Translations under genes and position numbers: made by a program
The notes under the pieces: generated by a model
What the model was told of the DNA's origin: nothing
Database searches by the model: none
Seen by the model: the letters and a program-made list of their open reading frames with translations, nothing else
Part shown: positions 1 to 5,818 of the stretch, in pieces
Numbering within the stretch: position 1 is the stretch's first letter
How the letters are laid out: each line of letters starts with the position of its first letter
Assembly (NCBI GenBank): GCA_040752395.1
Contig: JBFMHD010000151.1
Coordinates: forward strand, 1-6,799
Length of the DNA stretch: 6,799 bases
Source: JBFMHD01 sp040752395 [NCBI: Candidatus Hydrogenedentota bacterium]
GTDB lineage: Bacteria > JBFMHD01
Reading direction: 5' to 3'

Positions 1-933
1 AAGAACTTTTTTCTCTTTTAGTTTTTGATAAACCTCTTTTGCGTTCTTAATCCTTAGTAATAAAAAATTAGAACCAGAATTATATACAAATAAATCCATC
101 TCTTCAAGAGATTTTTTTACCCTCTCCCTCTCTCTGATAATCTTCTCTACGTTTTCACTTATATCCATATCCACCGCGATAGAACCAATATATTGAGTGA
201 TACGGTTTAAATTATACGAATCCTTTACTGATAAGAGTTCGTCGATTAACTCGTTATCTCCAAACCCGAACCCAAGTCTTAAACCCGCAAGCGAATGTGA
301 TTTCGAAAACGTTCGTAAGACTATAAGATTTCTGTACCTCTTTATTAAGGGTATAGCTGTTATTTTACAAAATTCAGCATAAGCTTCGTCAACTATTACG
401 AGCCTCTCTTTCCTCGCCTCAAGAATCTCTTTTATCACATCAAGGTCCGTTACAATACCTGTGGGCGAATTCGGGGTACAGACAAAAACTATCTTTACAC
501 TGCTTTTAATTATATCCCTGTTTATACCTAAATCTCTTGCAGGTTTAAACTCTATAACCTTTGCATTAAACATCTTCCCAAGTACTTTATAAAGAGTATA
601 TGTCGGCACAGAGTAAGCTATTTTATCACCCGGATCAATAAATGCCTGAAATATCAATCTTAAAATCTCGTCCGAACCTGCACCTGCTATTACATTCTGC
701 CTTTTAATCCCGCATTTTTTAGCTATCTTTGCTCGAAGCTGCAAGGATAATGGTTCTGGATACTTGTTCAGACTATCAATTACGGATTTATCAAATGCTA
801 TATTTACAGAATACGGGTTCTCGTTGGTATTAAGTTTTACATATACCTCATTATATTGTTCCCCGGGTATATAGGCTTTAAAGTTCTTTAAACTCTTTCT
901 ATAAAATATACTCATTCTGTCGCTTTGCTCCAT
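1..933 (-). CDS. hisC: Histidinol-phosphate aminotransferase (HisC), C-terminus beyond window edge
   Basis: This is a class I/II fold PLP-dependent aminotransferase. HisC converts imidazole-acetol phosphate plus glutamate to L-histidinol phosphate plus 2-oxoglutarate in cytoplasmic histidine biosynthesis. Reading the minus strand from the ATG at 931-933 gives 311 open codons to the window edge; the family is usually about 350-360 residues, so roughly 40-50 C-terminal residues lie outside. Visible HisC motifs, in order: NTNENP (35-40), GAGSDEIL (84-91), PNSPTG (154-159), VDEAYAEF (181-188), and RTFSKSHSLAGLRLGF (207-222), with K211 the predicted Schiff-base lysine. The second methionine (M7, ATG at 913-915) is an alternative start with GGAG 12 bases upstream. 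M1 abuts a heptamer array that separates it from a perfect Shine-Dalgarno. The gene diverges from the pilus operon and has no evident functional link to it. The family call is firm; a related aromatic aminotransferase in the HisC branch is the only realistic alternative. Confidence 0.
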   Translation of the reverse strand, partial: MEQSDRMSIFYRKSLKNFKAYIPGEQYNEVYVKLNTNENPYSVNIAFDKSVIDSLNKYPEPLSLQLRAKIAKKCGIKRQNVIAGAGSDEILRLIFQAFIDPGDKIAYSVPTYTLYKVLGKMFNAKVIEFKPARDLGINRDIIKSSVKIVFVCTPNSPTGIVTDLDVIKEILEARKERLVIVDEAYAEFCKITAIPLIKRYRNLIVLRTFSKSHSLAGLRLGFGFGDNELIDELLSVKDSYNLNRITQYIGSIAVDMDISENVEKIIRERERVKKSLEEMDLFVYNSGSNFLLLRIKNAKEVYQKLKEKKVL

Positions 934-934
934 T

Positions 935-955
935 GCAAATTGTAAATTGCAAATT
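935..955 (-). repeat. Three-unit heptamer array between hisC Shine-Dalgarno and ATG
   Basis: On the plus strand the units are GCAAATT, GTAAATT and GCAAATT, with no gaps. On the hisC strand they read AATTTGC/AATTTAC. The array is exactly 21 bases, ends one base before the ATG, and stays open in the hisC frame. TTGCAA occurs at both ends (933-938 and 947-952) and is self-complementary, so the mRNA could form a 6-bp stem with an 8-base loop here. Confidence 0.
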
Positions 956-960
956 TATTT

Positions 961-969
961 GCCTCCTTT
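961..969 (-). promoter_or_regulatory. Perfect but displaced Shine-Dalgarno for hisC
   Basis: The minus strand reads AAAGGAGGC, a near-full anti-16S match. It sits 28 bases from the hisC ATG, far outside the usual 5-9. Removing the 21-base heptamer array would leave 7 bases. An in-frame ATT (952-954) lies at a good distance but ATT is a very rare start codon. Confidence 0.
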
Positions 970-1012
970 GGGTCTTGTGCCCCTCACTACGTCATTTTTT
1001 TCATTCATTTTG

Positions 1013-1047
1013 CAATCTCCAATTTCCAATCTTCAATTTTCAATTGT
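1013..1047. repeat. Five-unit heptamer array (CAATYTY family) in hisC leader
   Basis: Five consecutive 7-base units read CAATCTC, CAATTTC, CAATCTT, CAATTTT and CAATTGT. All keep the CAAT core and vary only in the last three bases. The array lies between the predicted hisC promoter and the hisC start, so it would be transcribed in the hisC leader. It runs directly into the octamer pair at 1046-1061. It is related in composition to the GCAAATT array at 935-955. Confidence 0.
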
Positions 1048-1061
1048 GCCTCTGTGCCTCT
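1046..1061 (-). repeat. Two perfect octamers GTGCCTCT (AGAGGCAC on the hisC strand)
   Basis: GTGCCTCT is repeated exactly twice. In the hisC transcript this reads AGAGGCAC twice. The same octamer family appears in the opposite orientation at 1327-1354 in the cpaB leader, so both leaders carry it in the sense direction. Confidence 0.
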
Positions 1062-1070
1062 TTCGTTATC

Positions 1071-1099
1071 TTAATATAACTTCTTTGTGATGGGGTCAA
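1071..1099 (-). promoter_or_regulatory. Predicted sigma70-type promoter for hisC
   Basis: On the minus strand TTGACC (1094-1099) is followed by a 17-base spacer and TATTAA (1071-1076), each 5 of 6 to the -35 and -10 consensus. A transcript starting near 1064 would have a leader of about 130 bases containing both the octamer pair and the heptamer arrays. The prediction is from sequence only. Confidence 0.
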
Positions 1100-1160
1100 T
1101 AGAAAAATTCTAAGTTCTGAATAAAGGGAGAACGTATAAATCACGAATTTACTCTGGTTA

Positions 1161-1219
1161 ACATAATAAAAAAATTTTTAATAGTAATACTTGACATTTT
1201 TATAATTTTATATTAAAAA
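1161..1219 (+). promoter_or_regulatory. Predicted promoter with A/T-rich upstream tract for the cpaB operon
   Basis: A perfect -35 TTGACA lies at 1191-1196. At 17 bases from it the best -10 is weak: TAAAAA (1214-1219), 4 of 6. A 30-base A/T-rich stretch (1161-1190) immediately upstream could act as an UP element. The transcript would carry a leader of about 290 bases full of repeats before the cpaB ATG. The -35 is convincing and the -10 is not, so the exact start is uncertain. Confidence 0.
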
Positions 1220-1266
1220 TGTATTTTATTAAGGAGTTGTCCTGAACGCGGTTTGCGCTCTACACT

Positions 1267-1314
1267 ATTGGGTTCTTGGGTTATTGGGTTATTGCGTTTT
1301 TGGGTCTTTGCGTT
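1267..1314. repeat. Six-unit octamer array (ATTGGGTT family)
   Basis: Six uninterrupted 8-base units read ATTGGGTT, CTTGGGTT, ATTGGGTT, ATTGCGTT, TTTGGGTC and TTTGCGTT. The array is preceded by TTTGCGCTCTACAC (1252-1265), which recurs exactly at 5797-5810 next to a shorter array of the same family. The period of 8 leaves several frames open by chance, but no start codon with a credible ribosome site was found. Confidence 0.
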
Positions 1315-1326
1315 CTACTTTACAGG

Positions 1327-1354
1327 AAAGGCACAGAGGCACAAAGGCACAAAG
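1327..1354 (+). repeat. Octamer array (AAAGGCAC family), three and a half units
   Basis: The units are AAAGGCAC, AGAGGCAC, AAAGGCAC and AAAG. This is the reverse complement of the GTGCCTCT family found at 1046-1061. It occupies the predicted cpaB leader between the ATTGGGTT octamers and composite repeat copy 1. Confidence 0.
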
Positions 1355-1358
1355 TATG

Positions 1359-1476
1359 AAAAACTAAAGATGATATGAAAAGAGTCGTGAGTCAAAACAG
1401 GACTCGAGACTCAAGACTCAAGACTTTTCAGCAGGCTTTGGTCTCCAGCCGGCTGTAGTCCGTAGCCTGTAGCCCG
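1359..1476 (+). repeat. Composite intergenic repeat, copy 1 (before cpaB)
   Basis: The module has three parts. First is a non-periodic linker (1359-1381). Second is an inverted heptamer array: GAGTCGT and GAGTCAA (1382-1395), spacer AACAG, then GACTCGA, GACTCAA, GACTCAA and GACTTTT (1401-1428), able to form a stem of about 12 bp with two mismatches. Third is a CCGG-centred imperfect palindrome (left arm 1432-1450, right arm 1451-1476) whose right arm ends in the heptamers TAGTCCG, TAGCCTG and TAGCCCG. Long blocks are identical to copy 3 (5819-5994), including all 34 bases of 1443-1476. Confidence 0.
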
Positions 1477-1517
1477 AATTATTAGAGTTACAGCGTTTTT
1501 CGAAGGATGGTATATTA

Positions 1518-2618
1518 ATGGAAAGAAAGAAAATTATCTTTATAGTGGGGATAGTTTCAGTTGTAGTAGCAATACTTGTAGCTGTTCTGATTATTTTTTT
1601 GACAGGCGAAGAGGAGCCACCACCTGTCATACCAACAGCAGTAACTATACCAGAATCACTTCCTCAACAACCGCCACCACCACCAGAAATAGTTGTAGCC
1701 TCAAGACCGATACGTGCACATACAATCCTGACTAATGATGATATAACAAAAAAAGTTATGCCAAAACCCTGGAAAGAACCGTATATAGAAGACAAGGACA
1801 AAGCTATGTTAGTGGGAAGAATTGTTAAAAATGATATAAGAAAGGGGCAGGCTGTTCTTAATGACTATCTTTATGTCGGCGAAAAATTCGCATATTTAAT
1901 ACCTCCAAACCTGCGCGCAGTACCTATCCCTGTAACTGAACAGATTTCTATACTTTATATGATAAATCCAGGTGACAAAGTAGATGTCTTATGCATCTTC
2001 CCTCAAACCTATACTGACCAGCTTATGACAAAAATCCTTATTCAAGATGCAGATGTTTTATCAGTTGGTAGAAAATACATCCCTGATTTTATGCGTCAAG
2101 CTATGCAGTCACAACCCCAACCTTCATCAGCGCCGGCTGAAGCTCAACCACAGGCACCGCCACCACCACCAACTGAACTTACTTATAACTTTATTGTTCT
2201 TGGTGTCTCGCCTGATGAAGCTGAAAAATTAGTATTAGCTGAAAAGGTTGGTGAGATAAGACTGCTTCTTCGTGGTGAAGGAAGTACATATAAAACATAT
2301 ACCATCGGCGGCTATAAATCTACTGTTGTCAGTAAAGCATATATGGATAATTATATGATGGAAGCCTCGAAAGACAGATTACAGAATATTATTGAGATAT
2401 ATAAAGGTACAGAATTAAAACATAATTTACAACTCCCACCCGGGAAACAGCGTGACCGTGCAAAGTATGATGCACTTGTAACTGGCGAAGAATTATCTCG
2501 ATGGGAAAAGATAAAAGAAGCTCAAATGGAAAAAGCAAAGATGATGACCGAGCCATCAGGCCAAAAGCTTATGCAGGAAGAAGGCGAGATCCCAACAGAA
2601 GGAGAAACTAAAAAATAA
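1518..2618 (+). CDS. cpaB: Flp/Tad pilus assembly protein CpaB (RcpC)
   Basis: CpaB/RcpC is an inner-membrane-anchored periplasmic protein of the Tad (type IVc) pilus machine that works with the secretin. The 366 residues show a short basic N-terminus, one membrane helix (about 6-28), a proline-rich linker (33-56), and an SAF-type domain starting VVASRPIRAHTILTNDDIT (59-77). The RcpC core follows (about 125-255) with RAVPIPV (133-139), NPGDKVDVL (150-158) and SPDEAEKLVLAEKVGEIRLL (231-250). The usual IIEIYKGTEL (291-300) comes next, then a charged tail. A Pro/Gln/Ala-rich insertion (about 197-218, with five consecutive prolines) splits the core. The length is above many CpaB proteins because of the linker, insertion and tail. 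The start is supported by AAGGATGG ten bases upstream. It is the first gene of the operon; its stop shares one base with the next ATG, so coupled translation with cpaC is expected. Confidence 0.
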   Translation: MERKKIIFIVGIVSVVVAILVAVLIIFLTGEEEPPPVIPTAVTIPESLPQQPPPPPEIVVASRPIRAHTILTNDDITKKVMPKPWKEPYIEDKDKAMLVGRIVKNDIRKGQAVLNDYLYVGEKFAYLIPPNLRAVPIPVTEQISILYMINPGDKVDVLCIFPQTYTDQLMTKILIQDADVLSVGRKYIPDFMRQAMQSQPQPSSAPAEAQPQAPPPPPTELTYNFIVLGVSPDEAEKLVLAEKVGEIRLLLRGEGSTYKTYTIGGYKSTVVSKAYMDNYMMEASKDRLQNIIEIYKGTELKHNLQLPPGKQRDRAKYDALVTGEELSRWEKIKEAQMEKAKMMTEPSGQKLMQEEGEIPTEGETKK

Positions 2619-4348
2619 TGAGAACCAGATATAAAATATTACTATTATTCATATTCATATTTATAGTTTCGCCTCTTGCTACTATCTATGCTGATGACCA
2701 GAAACCAGTAATCTATGTGCCAGTTGGTAATTCACAGGTTTTATATATACCGAATAAAATAGAACGTATCGCAATAGGTAACCCTGAGATTATTGATGCA
2801 GTCGCTGTTACACAGACTGATGTGGTTTTTCGGGGGATAAATGTTGGCTGGTCTTTTGTTCATATCTGGGAAAAAGATGGGAACTCTTATACAATAACAG
2901 TACATTCCATAGATGTTATGGCTATAAAGCCTTTTCTTATAAGCGGTATCTATGCAGATTTTGATATGAATAAAGGTATTATACTTGAGGGCGAGACTGA
3001 TGATGAAGATGGTTATAAGCGGATGCTAAAAGAGTTAAAAATGCAGTTCGGCGATATATTTATAGACAACGTCACAATCTTACCACCACCACCTCCTCCT
3101 CCGGCGTTACCTGATACCTTTTTCCTAAGCGATGAAGAAAAAAATACTATAAACACAGGTGAGTTACAACTTACAACAAAACTAATAAGCGTTATATCGC
3201 GTTCCGCAACTGATATGAAAGATGCTGTGACACCATTACTTTCAACCAATGGTTCTATTACTGTAGATGCAAAGTCCAATACACTCATTGTAAAAGATTT
3301 AGAAGAAAACATAGAAACCATAGAAAAATTTGTAAGAGACCTTGACCAACCTACATCTTTACAGGTCCTTATTCAGGCTGAATTTGTAGAGGTGATAAAA
3401 GACAAGATAGAAGAGTTGGGCATAGATTTCTCTGCTACTTTCGGTTCCGCAAATACGCTGAGTTTTTCAGTTGGTAATTCATTAAAAACTGTGGTTACAC
3501 GAGCCGGAGGCGCTACACCCTCAACATCTATCCTCGACGACCAGCTCGGAAGCGAAGCACAGATCGATGCTACAAGCAGCAATTTTAACCCGCTTGAACT
3601 ATCAAACCTTGATTTATATCTAAGAGCACTTGAAAACAAAGGCTATCTCAGAAAATTATCTTCACCCAAAATTACAGCCCTCAATCAGCAACTGGCAAAA
3701 ATAGTCAGAACTGATAAAATTCATTATATCTCAGGTTATACCTTTACTTATGATTCAAACGGCGCCATTACCGGCGCATACCCTGTAATCTCAAGTGTAG
3801 AAATAGGTATCACACTTGAGATTACACCTACCATAGGACGTGATGACATTATCTCTGTTAAAATAAAACCAATCGCCTCAAATCTGATAGGTGGCGATAT
3901 AAGAACCATCCAGGCTTCTGCCGCCGGAACTACTTATTCTATTCAAGTCCCTGATATGACAACTCGTTCTGCTGAAGCTGAGATACTTGTTAAAAATGGT
4001 TATACATTTGTTATTGGCGGTTTGAGAAATTATGAGGAGGCATTTGCAAGACAGGAGACACCTTATTTATCTAAAATACCTATACTCGGAAACTTATTTA
4101 AAAGAAAGAAAGATATAGACGCAAAAACAGAATTATTAATCTTTATCACCGCACAGATTATTGACTCGGATGGCATTTATAAATCTACAGGTAATTATGA
4201 ATATATCCCTCAATCTGAATTAAAATCTATATACCAACAAAGCGTTACTAATCCTGCGTTGAACCAAAGAGAGGTTGAGGATACTACTCTCCCAAGATTA
4301 CCCTTAAAAAAAGATTCTGATGTCCCGGTTATCGATTTAACCAAATGA
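2618..4348 (+). CDS. cpaC: Flp/Tad pilus secretin CpaC (RcpA)
   Basis: This is the outer-membrane secretin ring through which the Tad pilus exits. It has 576 residues. A signal peptide (1-25, hydrophobic core LLLFIFIFIVSPLATIYA) leads to the pilus-formation N-terminal domain with VPVGNSQVLYIPNKIERIAI (35-54) and GNPEIIDAVAV (54-64). A proline-rich linker with seven consecutive prolines (156-162) follows. An N1/N3-like domain comes next (about 183-246, with the PilQ-like ITVDAKSNTLIVKD at 214-227). The secretin domain (about 247-515) contains LIQAEFVEV (251-259), LSSPKITALNQQLAKI (347-362), EIGITLEITPTIG (395-407), VIGGL (465-469) and YLSKIPILGNLFKRKKD (483-499). A short tail (516-576) may bind a pilotin. 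The ATG overlaps the cpaB stop by one base, with AAGGAG 13 bases upstream. Four bases overlap the next gene. The family is certain; CpaC rather than another secretin follows from the N-terminal domain and the adjacent cpaB. Confidence 0.
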   Translation: MRTRYKILLLFIFIFIVSPLATIYADDQKPVIYVPVGNSQVLYIPNKIERIAIGNPEIIDAVAVTQTDVVFRGINVGWSFVHIWEKDGNSYTITVHSIDVMAIKPFLISGIYADFDMNKGIILEGETDDEDGYKRMLKELKMQFGDIFIDNVTILPPPPPPPALPDTFFLSDEEKNTINTGELQLTTKLISVISRSATDMKDAVTPLLSTNGSITVDAKSNTLIVKDLEENIETIEKFVRDLDQPTSLQVLIQAEFVEVIKDKIEELGIDFSATFGSANTLSFSVGNSLKTVVTRAGGATPSTSILDDQLGSEAQIDATSSNFNPLELSNLDLYLRALENKGYLRKLSSPKITALNQQLAKIVRTDKIHYISGYTFTYDSNGAITGAYPVISSVEIGITLEITPTIGRDDIISVKIKPIASNLIGGDIRTIQASAAGTTYSIQVPDMTTRSAEAEILVKNGYTFVIGGLRNYEEAFARQETPYLSKIPILGNLFKRKKDIDAKTELLIFITAQIIDSDGIYKSTGNYEYIPQSELKSIYQQSVTNPALNQREVEDTTLPRLPLKKDSDVPVIDLTK

Positions 4349-5334
4349 GCCGAAGCCACATTACCCTCTCATTATTCTTTTTAATATTTTTAAACTCCTG
4401 TAACCAGATATTAGTTGAATATACTTTTATGAATAAAGATAAAGGATATTTTAAATTAGTTGTTACAAAATCTGTGCCTTATCTCACGCAGAATGAAGAG
4501 GCTAATAGAATAAGAAGTGATACAACGTTTTTTAACTCTTTCTCAGGGCTTAATTTTACTAAACCTCAAACCGCTTTTAGAAATAGAATACTCCACGCTG
4601 TATATTATGGCTTGCATAACTGCAATATCAATAATGTATCCTCTTCTTTATTCCAGGCAAAAGTAAATGTAACAGAAGGTATCAACTCTGATACTCTAAT
4701 TATTACTTACATAATCCCTGATTCTCTCTCTGCTAAAGACCTCCCGGATACTTCTGAAGTATATGTAAATATAATAATCAATATAAATGGTGAATGCCTT
4801 GGTTCAAACGGAACAATATCAGGTTCTAAAATTACTTTTAATAAAAAATACACCCGCTCAGATATTAATACTCCAGAAAATTTATTTGTATATTATAAAC
4901 AAAATCAGGAGATCCCGGCTATCTTAGAGACCAACTATAAAATTATTGAAAGAGATTTATTCTATTTTAGCACTATGCCGTCTGCCGAATCAAAAAAATT
5001 ATCAATAGAACACCTGCTTAAATCAAAACCAGGTTCCCAAAAGACAGGATTTTTCCTGAAACCAGAACTTATACAGCATACTACAAAAGAAGAGTTCCTT
5101 GAGTTTATTAACAGTGCGATTGTAAAAAAATATTATGGTATAAGAAAGATTTATCCTGTGCATTATTTGAATTTCGACTATATCTTAATCAATCTATACA
5201 GGGACTGGGATAGACTTCAAATAGAAGAGAAAAAAGAGTTTATTTCTTTTCTTTCAGCCAATCAGAAGAACGTATTAAAAAATATCCCTGTTTATCTTGT
5301 TAACTCTGATGGCAAACGCCTGATAATTCCCTGA
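4345..5334 (+). CDS. Putative lipoprotein of the Tad pilus operon, family not recognised
   Basis: The product has 329 residues and I recognise no family. The N-terminus has a short hydrophobic signal (about 7-16) ending in a lipobox, LNSC (16-19), with C19 the predicted lipidated residue followed by N-Q. The mature protein is therefore probably tethered to a membrane facing the periplasm, and the absence of aspartate at +2 favours the outer membrane by the enterobacterial rule. It contains two further cysteines (C93, C151), an Asn/Ile-rich beta-like middle (about 117-165) and a Lys/Glu-rich, probably helical C-terminal third. The ATGA overlap with cpaC implies coupled translation and a role with the secretin. 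In proteobacterial Tad loci the lipoprotein CpaD (RcpB in some) often lies next to cpaC, and this gene fills that slot without any CpaD motif I can see. A pilotin-like or scaffold role is inference. Codon use matches its neighbours. Confidence 0.
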   Translation: MSRSHITLSLFFLIFLNSCNQILVEYTFMNKDKGYFKLVVTKSVPYLTQNEEANRIRSDTTFFNSFSGLNFTKPQTAFRNRILHAVYYGLHNCNINNVSSSLFQAKVNVTEGINSDTLIITYIIPDSLSAKDLPDTSEVYVNIIININGECLGSNGTISGSKITFNKKYTRSDINTPENLFVYYKQNQEIPAILETNYKIIERDLFYFSTMPSAESKKLSIEHLLKSKPGSQKTGFFLKPELIQHTTKEEFLEFINSAIVKKYYGIRKIYPVHYLNFDYILINLYRDWDRLQIEEKKEFISFLSANQKNVLKNIPVYLVNSDGKRLIIP

Positions 5335-5491
5335 AAACCATTGCAATAATCATTTTTAATGGTCTTATTTCTCGACTAAATGGATCAAGAACCAATTTTA
5401 ATGCTTCCAGTGTTACAGCACCCAATAAATTTTCATCCCCTTTTTCCCCGAATATAGCTGGTGAGGCTCCTCTCTTATTCTGAAACAGGCT
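5300..5491 (-). pseudogene. C-terminal fragment of a clan AA (retropepsin-like) aspartic protease
   Basis: The minus strand holds a 63-codon open frame with no start. Residues 5-50 resemble the C-terminal part of small prokaryotic clan AA aspartic proteases: RGASPAIFGEKGDE (7-20), NLLGAVTLEALKLVLDPF (21-38) and REIRPLKMIIA (40-50). Intact members are around 110-125 residues and carry the catalytic DTGA/DSGA motif in the N-terminal half, which is missing here. The 5' side breaks at the edge of composite repeat copy 2 (5486). The 3' side runs 13 unrelated residues into the antisense of the lipoprotein gene. It is therefore a relic broken at both ends and convergent with the operon. The family call comes from remembered motifs, not a search. 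Confidence 0.
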
Positions 5492-5595
5492 TCAGACTCC
5501 GGGCTCCAGCCGGCTGGAGTCCATAGCCTGTAGCCTGTAGCCCGTCCTGATACCTCTCACTTCTTCCGTTATCTTGCTTCTTGCCTCTTGCTTCT
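5486..5595 (+). repeat. Composite intergenic repeat, copy 2 (after the lipoprotein gene)
   Basis: This copy lacks the GAGTC/GACTC section and starts at the palindrome. Its left arm is 5486-5511 and its right arm 5512-5544, centred on CCGG, with an extra TAGCCTG heptamer compared with copies 1 and 3. A trailer follows that ends in the heptamers CTTGCTT, CTTGCCT and CTTGCTT (5573-5593). The 54 bases 5531-5584 match copy 3 (5937-5990) with a single difference. No gene lies inside it. Confidence 0.
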
Positions 5596-5641
5596 AAAGT
5601 ATAAGTTCTACTGCACCAATAACTGAGGCATTACCAATCTT
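5594..5641 (-). other. Possible tiny coding relic
   Basis: The minus strand reads a short frame ending in KIGNASVIGAVELIL and a stop. An upstream stop leaves it under 20 codons, so it is not a gene. The text resembles the EGDENLLGAV region of the nearby aspartic-protease fragment, or alternatively the last residues of ROK-family sugar kinases. It is too short to decide and may be chance. Confidence 0.
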
Positions 5642-5655
5642 CTGTCTCCTGTCTC
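5642..5655. repeat. Two-unit heptamer CTGTCTC
   Basis: CTGTCTC occurs twice in tandem without mismatch and is followed by CTT. This is another short 7-base family in the same gap, unrelated in sequence to its neighbours but with the same period. Confidence 0.
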
Positions 5656-5703
5656 CTTAAATTATAGTACCTTTTTCCTATTGACTCTGTGAGAAAATTC
5701 ATC

Positions 5704-5731
5704 TTGACAAACTGCAGAAATGGCTTATAAT
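5704..5731 (+). promoter_or_regulatory. Consensus sigma70-type promoter upstream of the tadE-like gene
   Basis: A perfect TTGACA (5704-5709) is separated by 16 bases from a perfect TATAAT (5726-5731). It lies in the only part of this gap that is free of repeat units. A transcript starting near 5739 would have a leader of about 300 bases before the ATG at 6042. It implies the tadE-like gene is transcribed separately from cpaB-cpaC. Confidence 0.
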
Positions 5732-5754
5732 AGTTATAATGATGAAAAAAGTAT

Positions 5755-5775
5755 GAAGTGGGAAGTAGGAATAAG
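5755..5775. repeat. Three-unit heptamer array (GAAGTGG family)
   Basis: The units are GAAGTGG, GAAGTAG and GAATAAG, contiguous. The array starts about 23 bases after the -10 box of the tadE promoter and leads into the octamer array that follows. Confidence 0.
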
Positions 5776-5780
5776 GAGTT

Positions 5781-5804
5781 TTTGGGTTATTGCGTTTTTG
5801 CGCT
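5781..5804. repeat. Three-unit octamer array, same family as 1267-1314
   Basis: The units TTTGGGTT, ATTGCGTT and TTTGCGCT share the phase and consensus of the six-unit array before cpaB. They are followed by CTACAC, giving the same 14-base TTTGCGCTCTACAC (5797-5810) as at 1252-1265. Its position in the leader also matches. Confidence 0.
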
Positions 5805-5818
5805 CTACACAATTTATA

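Noticed and set aside
197-382. Plus-strand open frame inside hisC
   Set aside because: Antisense shadow of a gene with clear aminotransferase motifs.
1267-1380. Possible leader peptides in the cpaB leader, hydrophobic text such as LGYWVIAFLGL
   Set aside because: Octamer repeats leave several frames open by construction. No ATG with a Shine-Dalgarno precedes them, and the equivalent frame in the tadE leader is not conserved as protein.
1267-1476. CRISPR array
   Set aside because: Units are 7-8 bases with no spacers of 25-40 bases, and no cas gene is present.
1418-1630. 70-codon minus-strand open frame over the cpaB start
   Set aside because: Antisense shadow of the cpaB 5' end and repeat copy 1.
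3013-3639. Two minus-strand open frames inside cpaC
   Set aside because: Antisense to secretin domains with strong motifs; no signals of their own.
5337-5370. Terminator after the lipoprotein gene: ACCATT/AATGGT stem followed by CTTATTT
   Set aside because: The stem is only 6 bp and A/T-rich with a 15-base loop and no proper U tract; it also lies within the protease relic.
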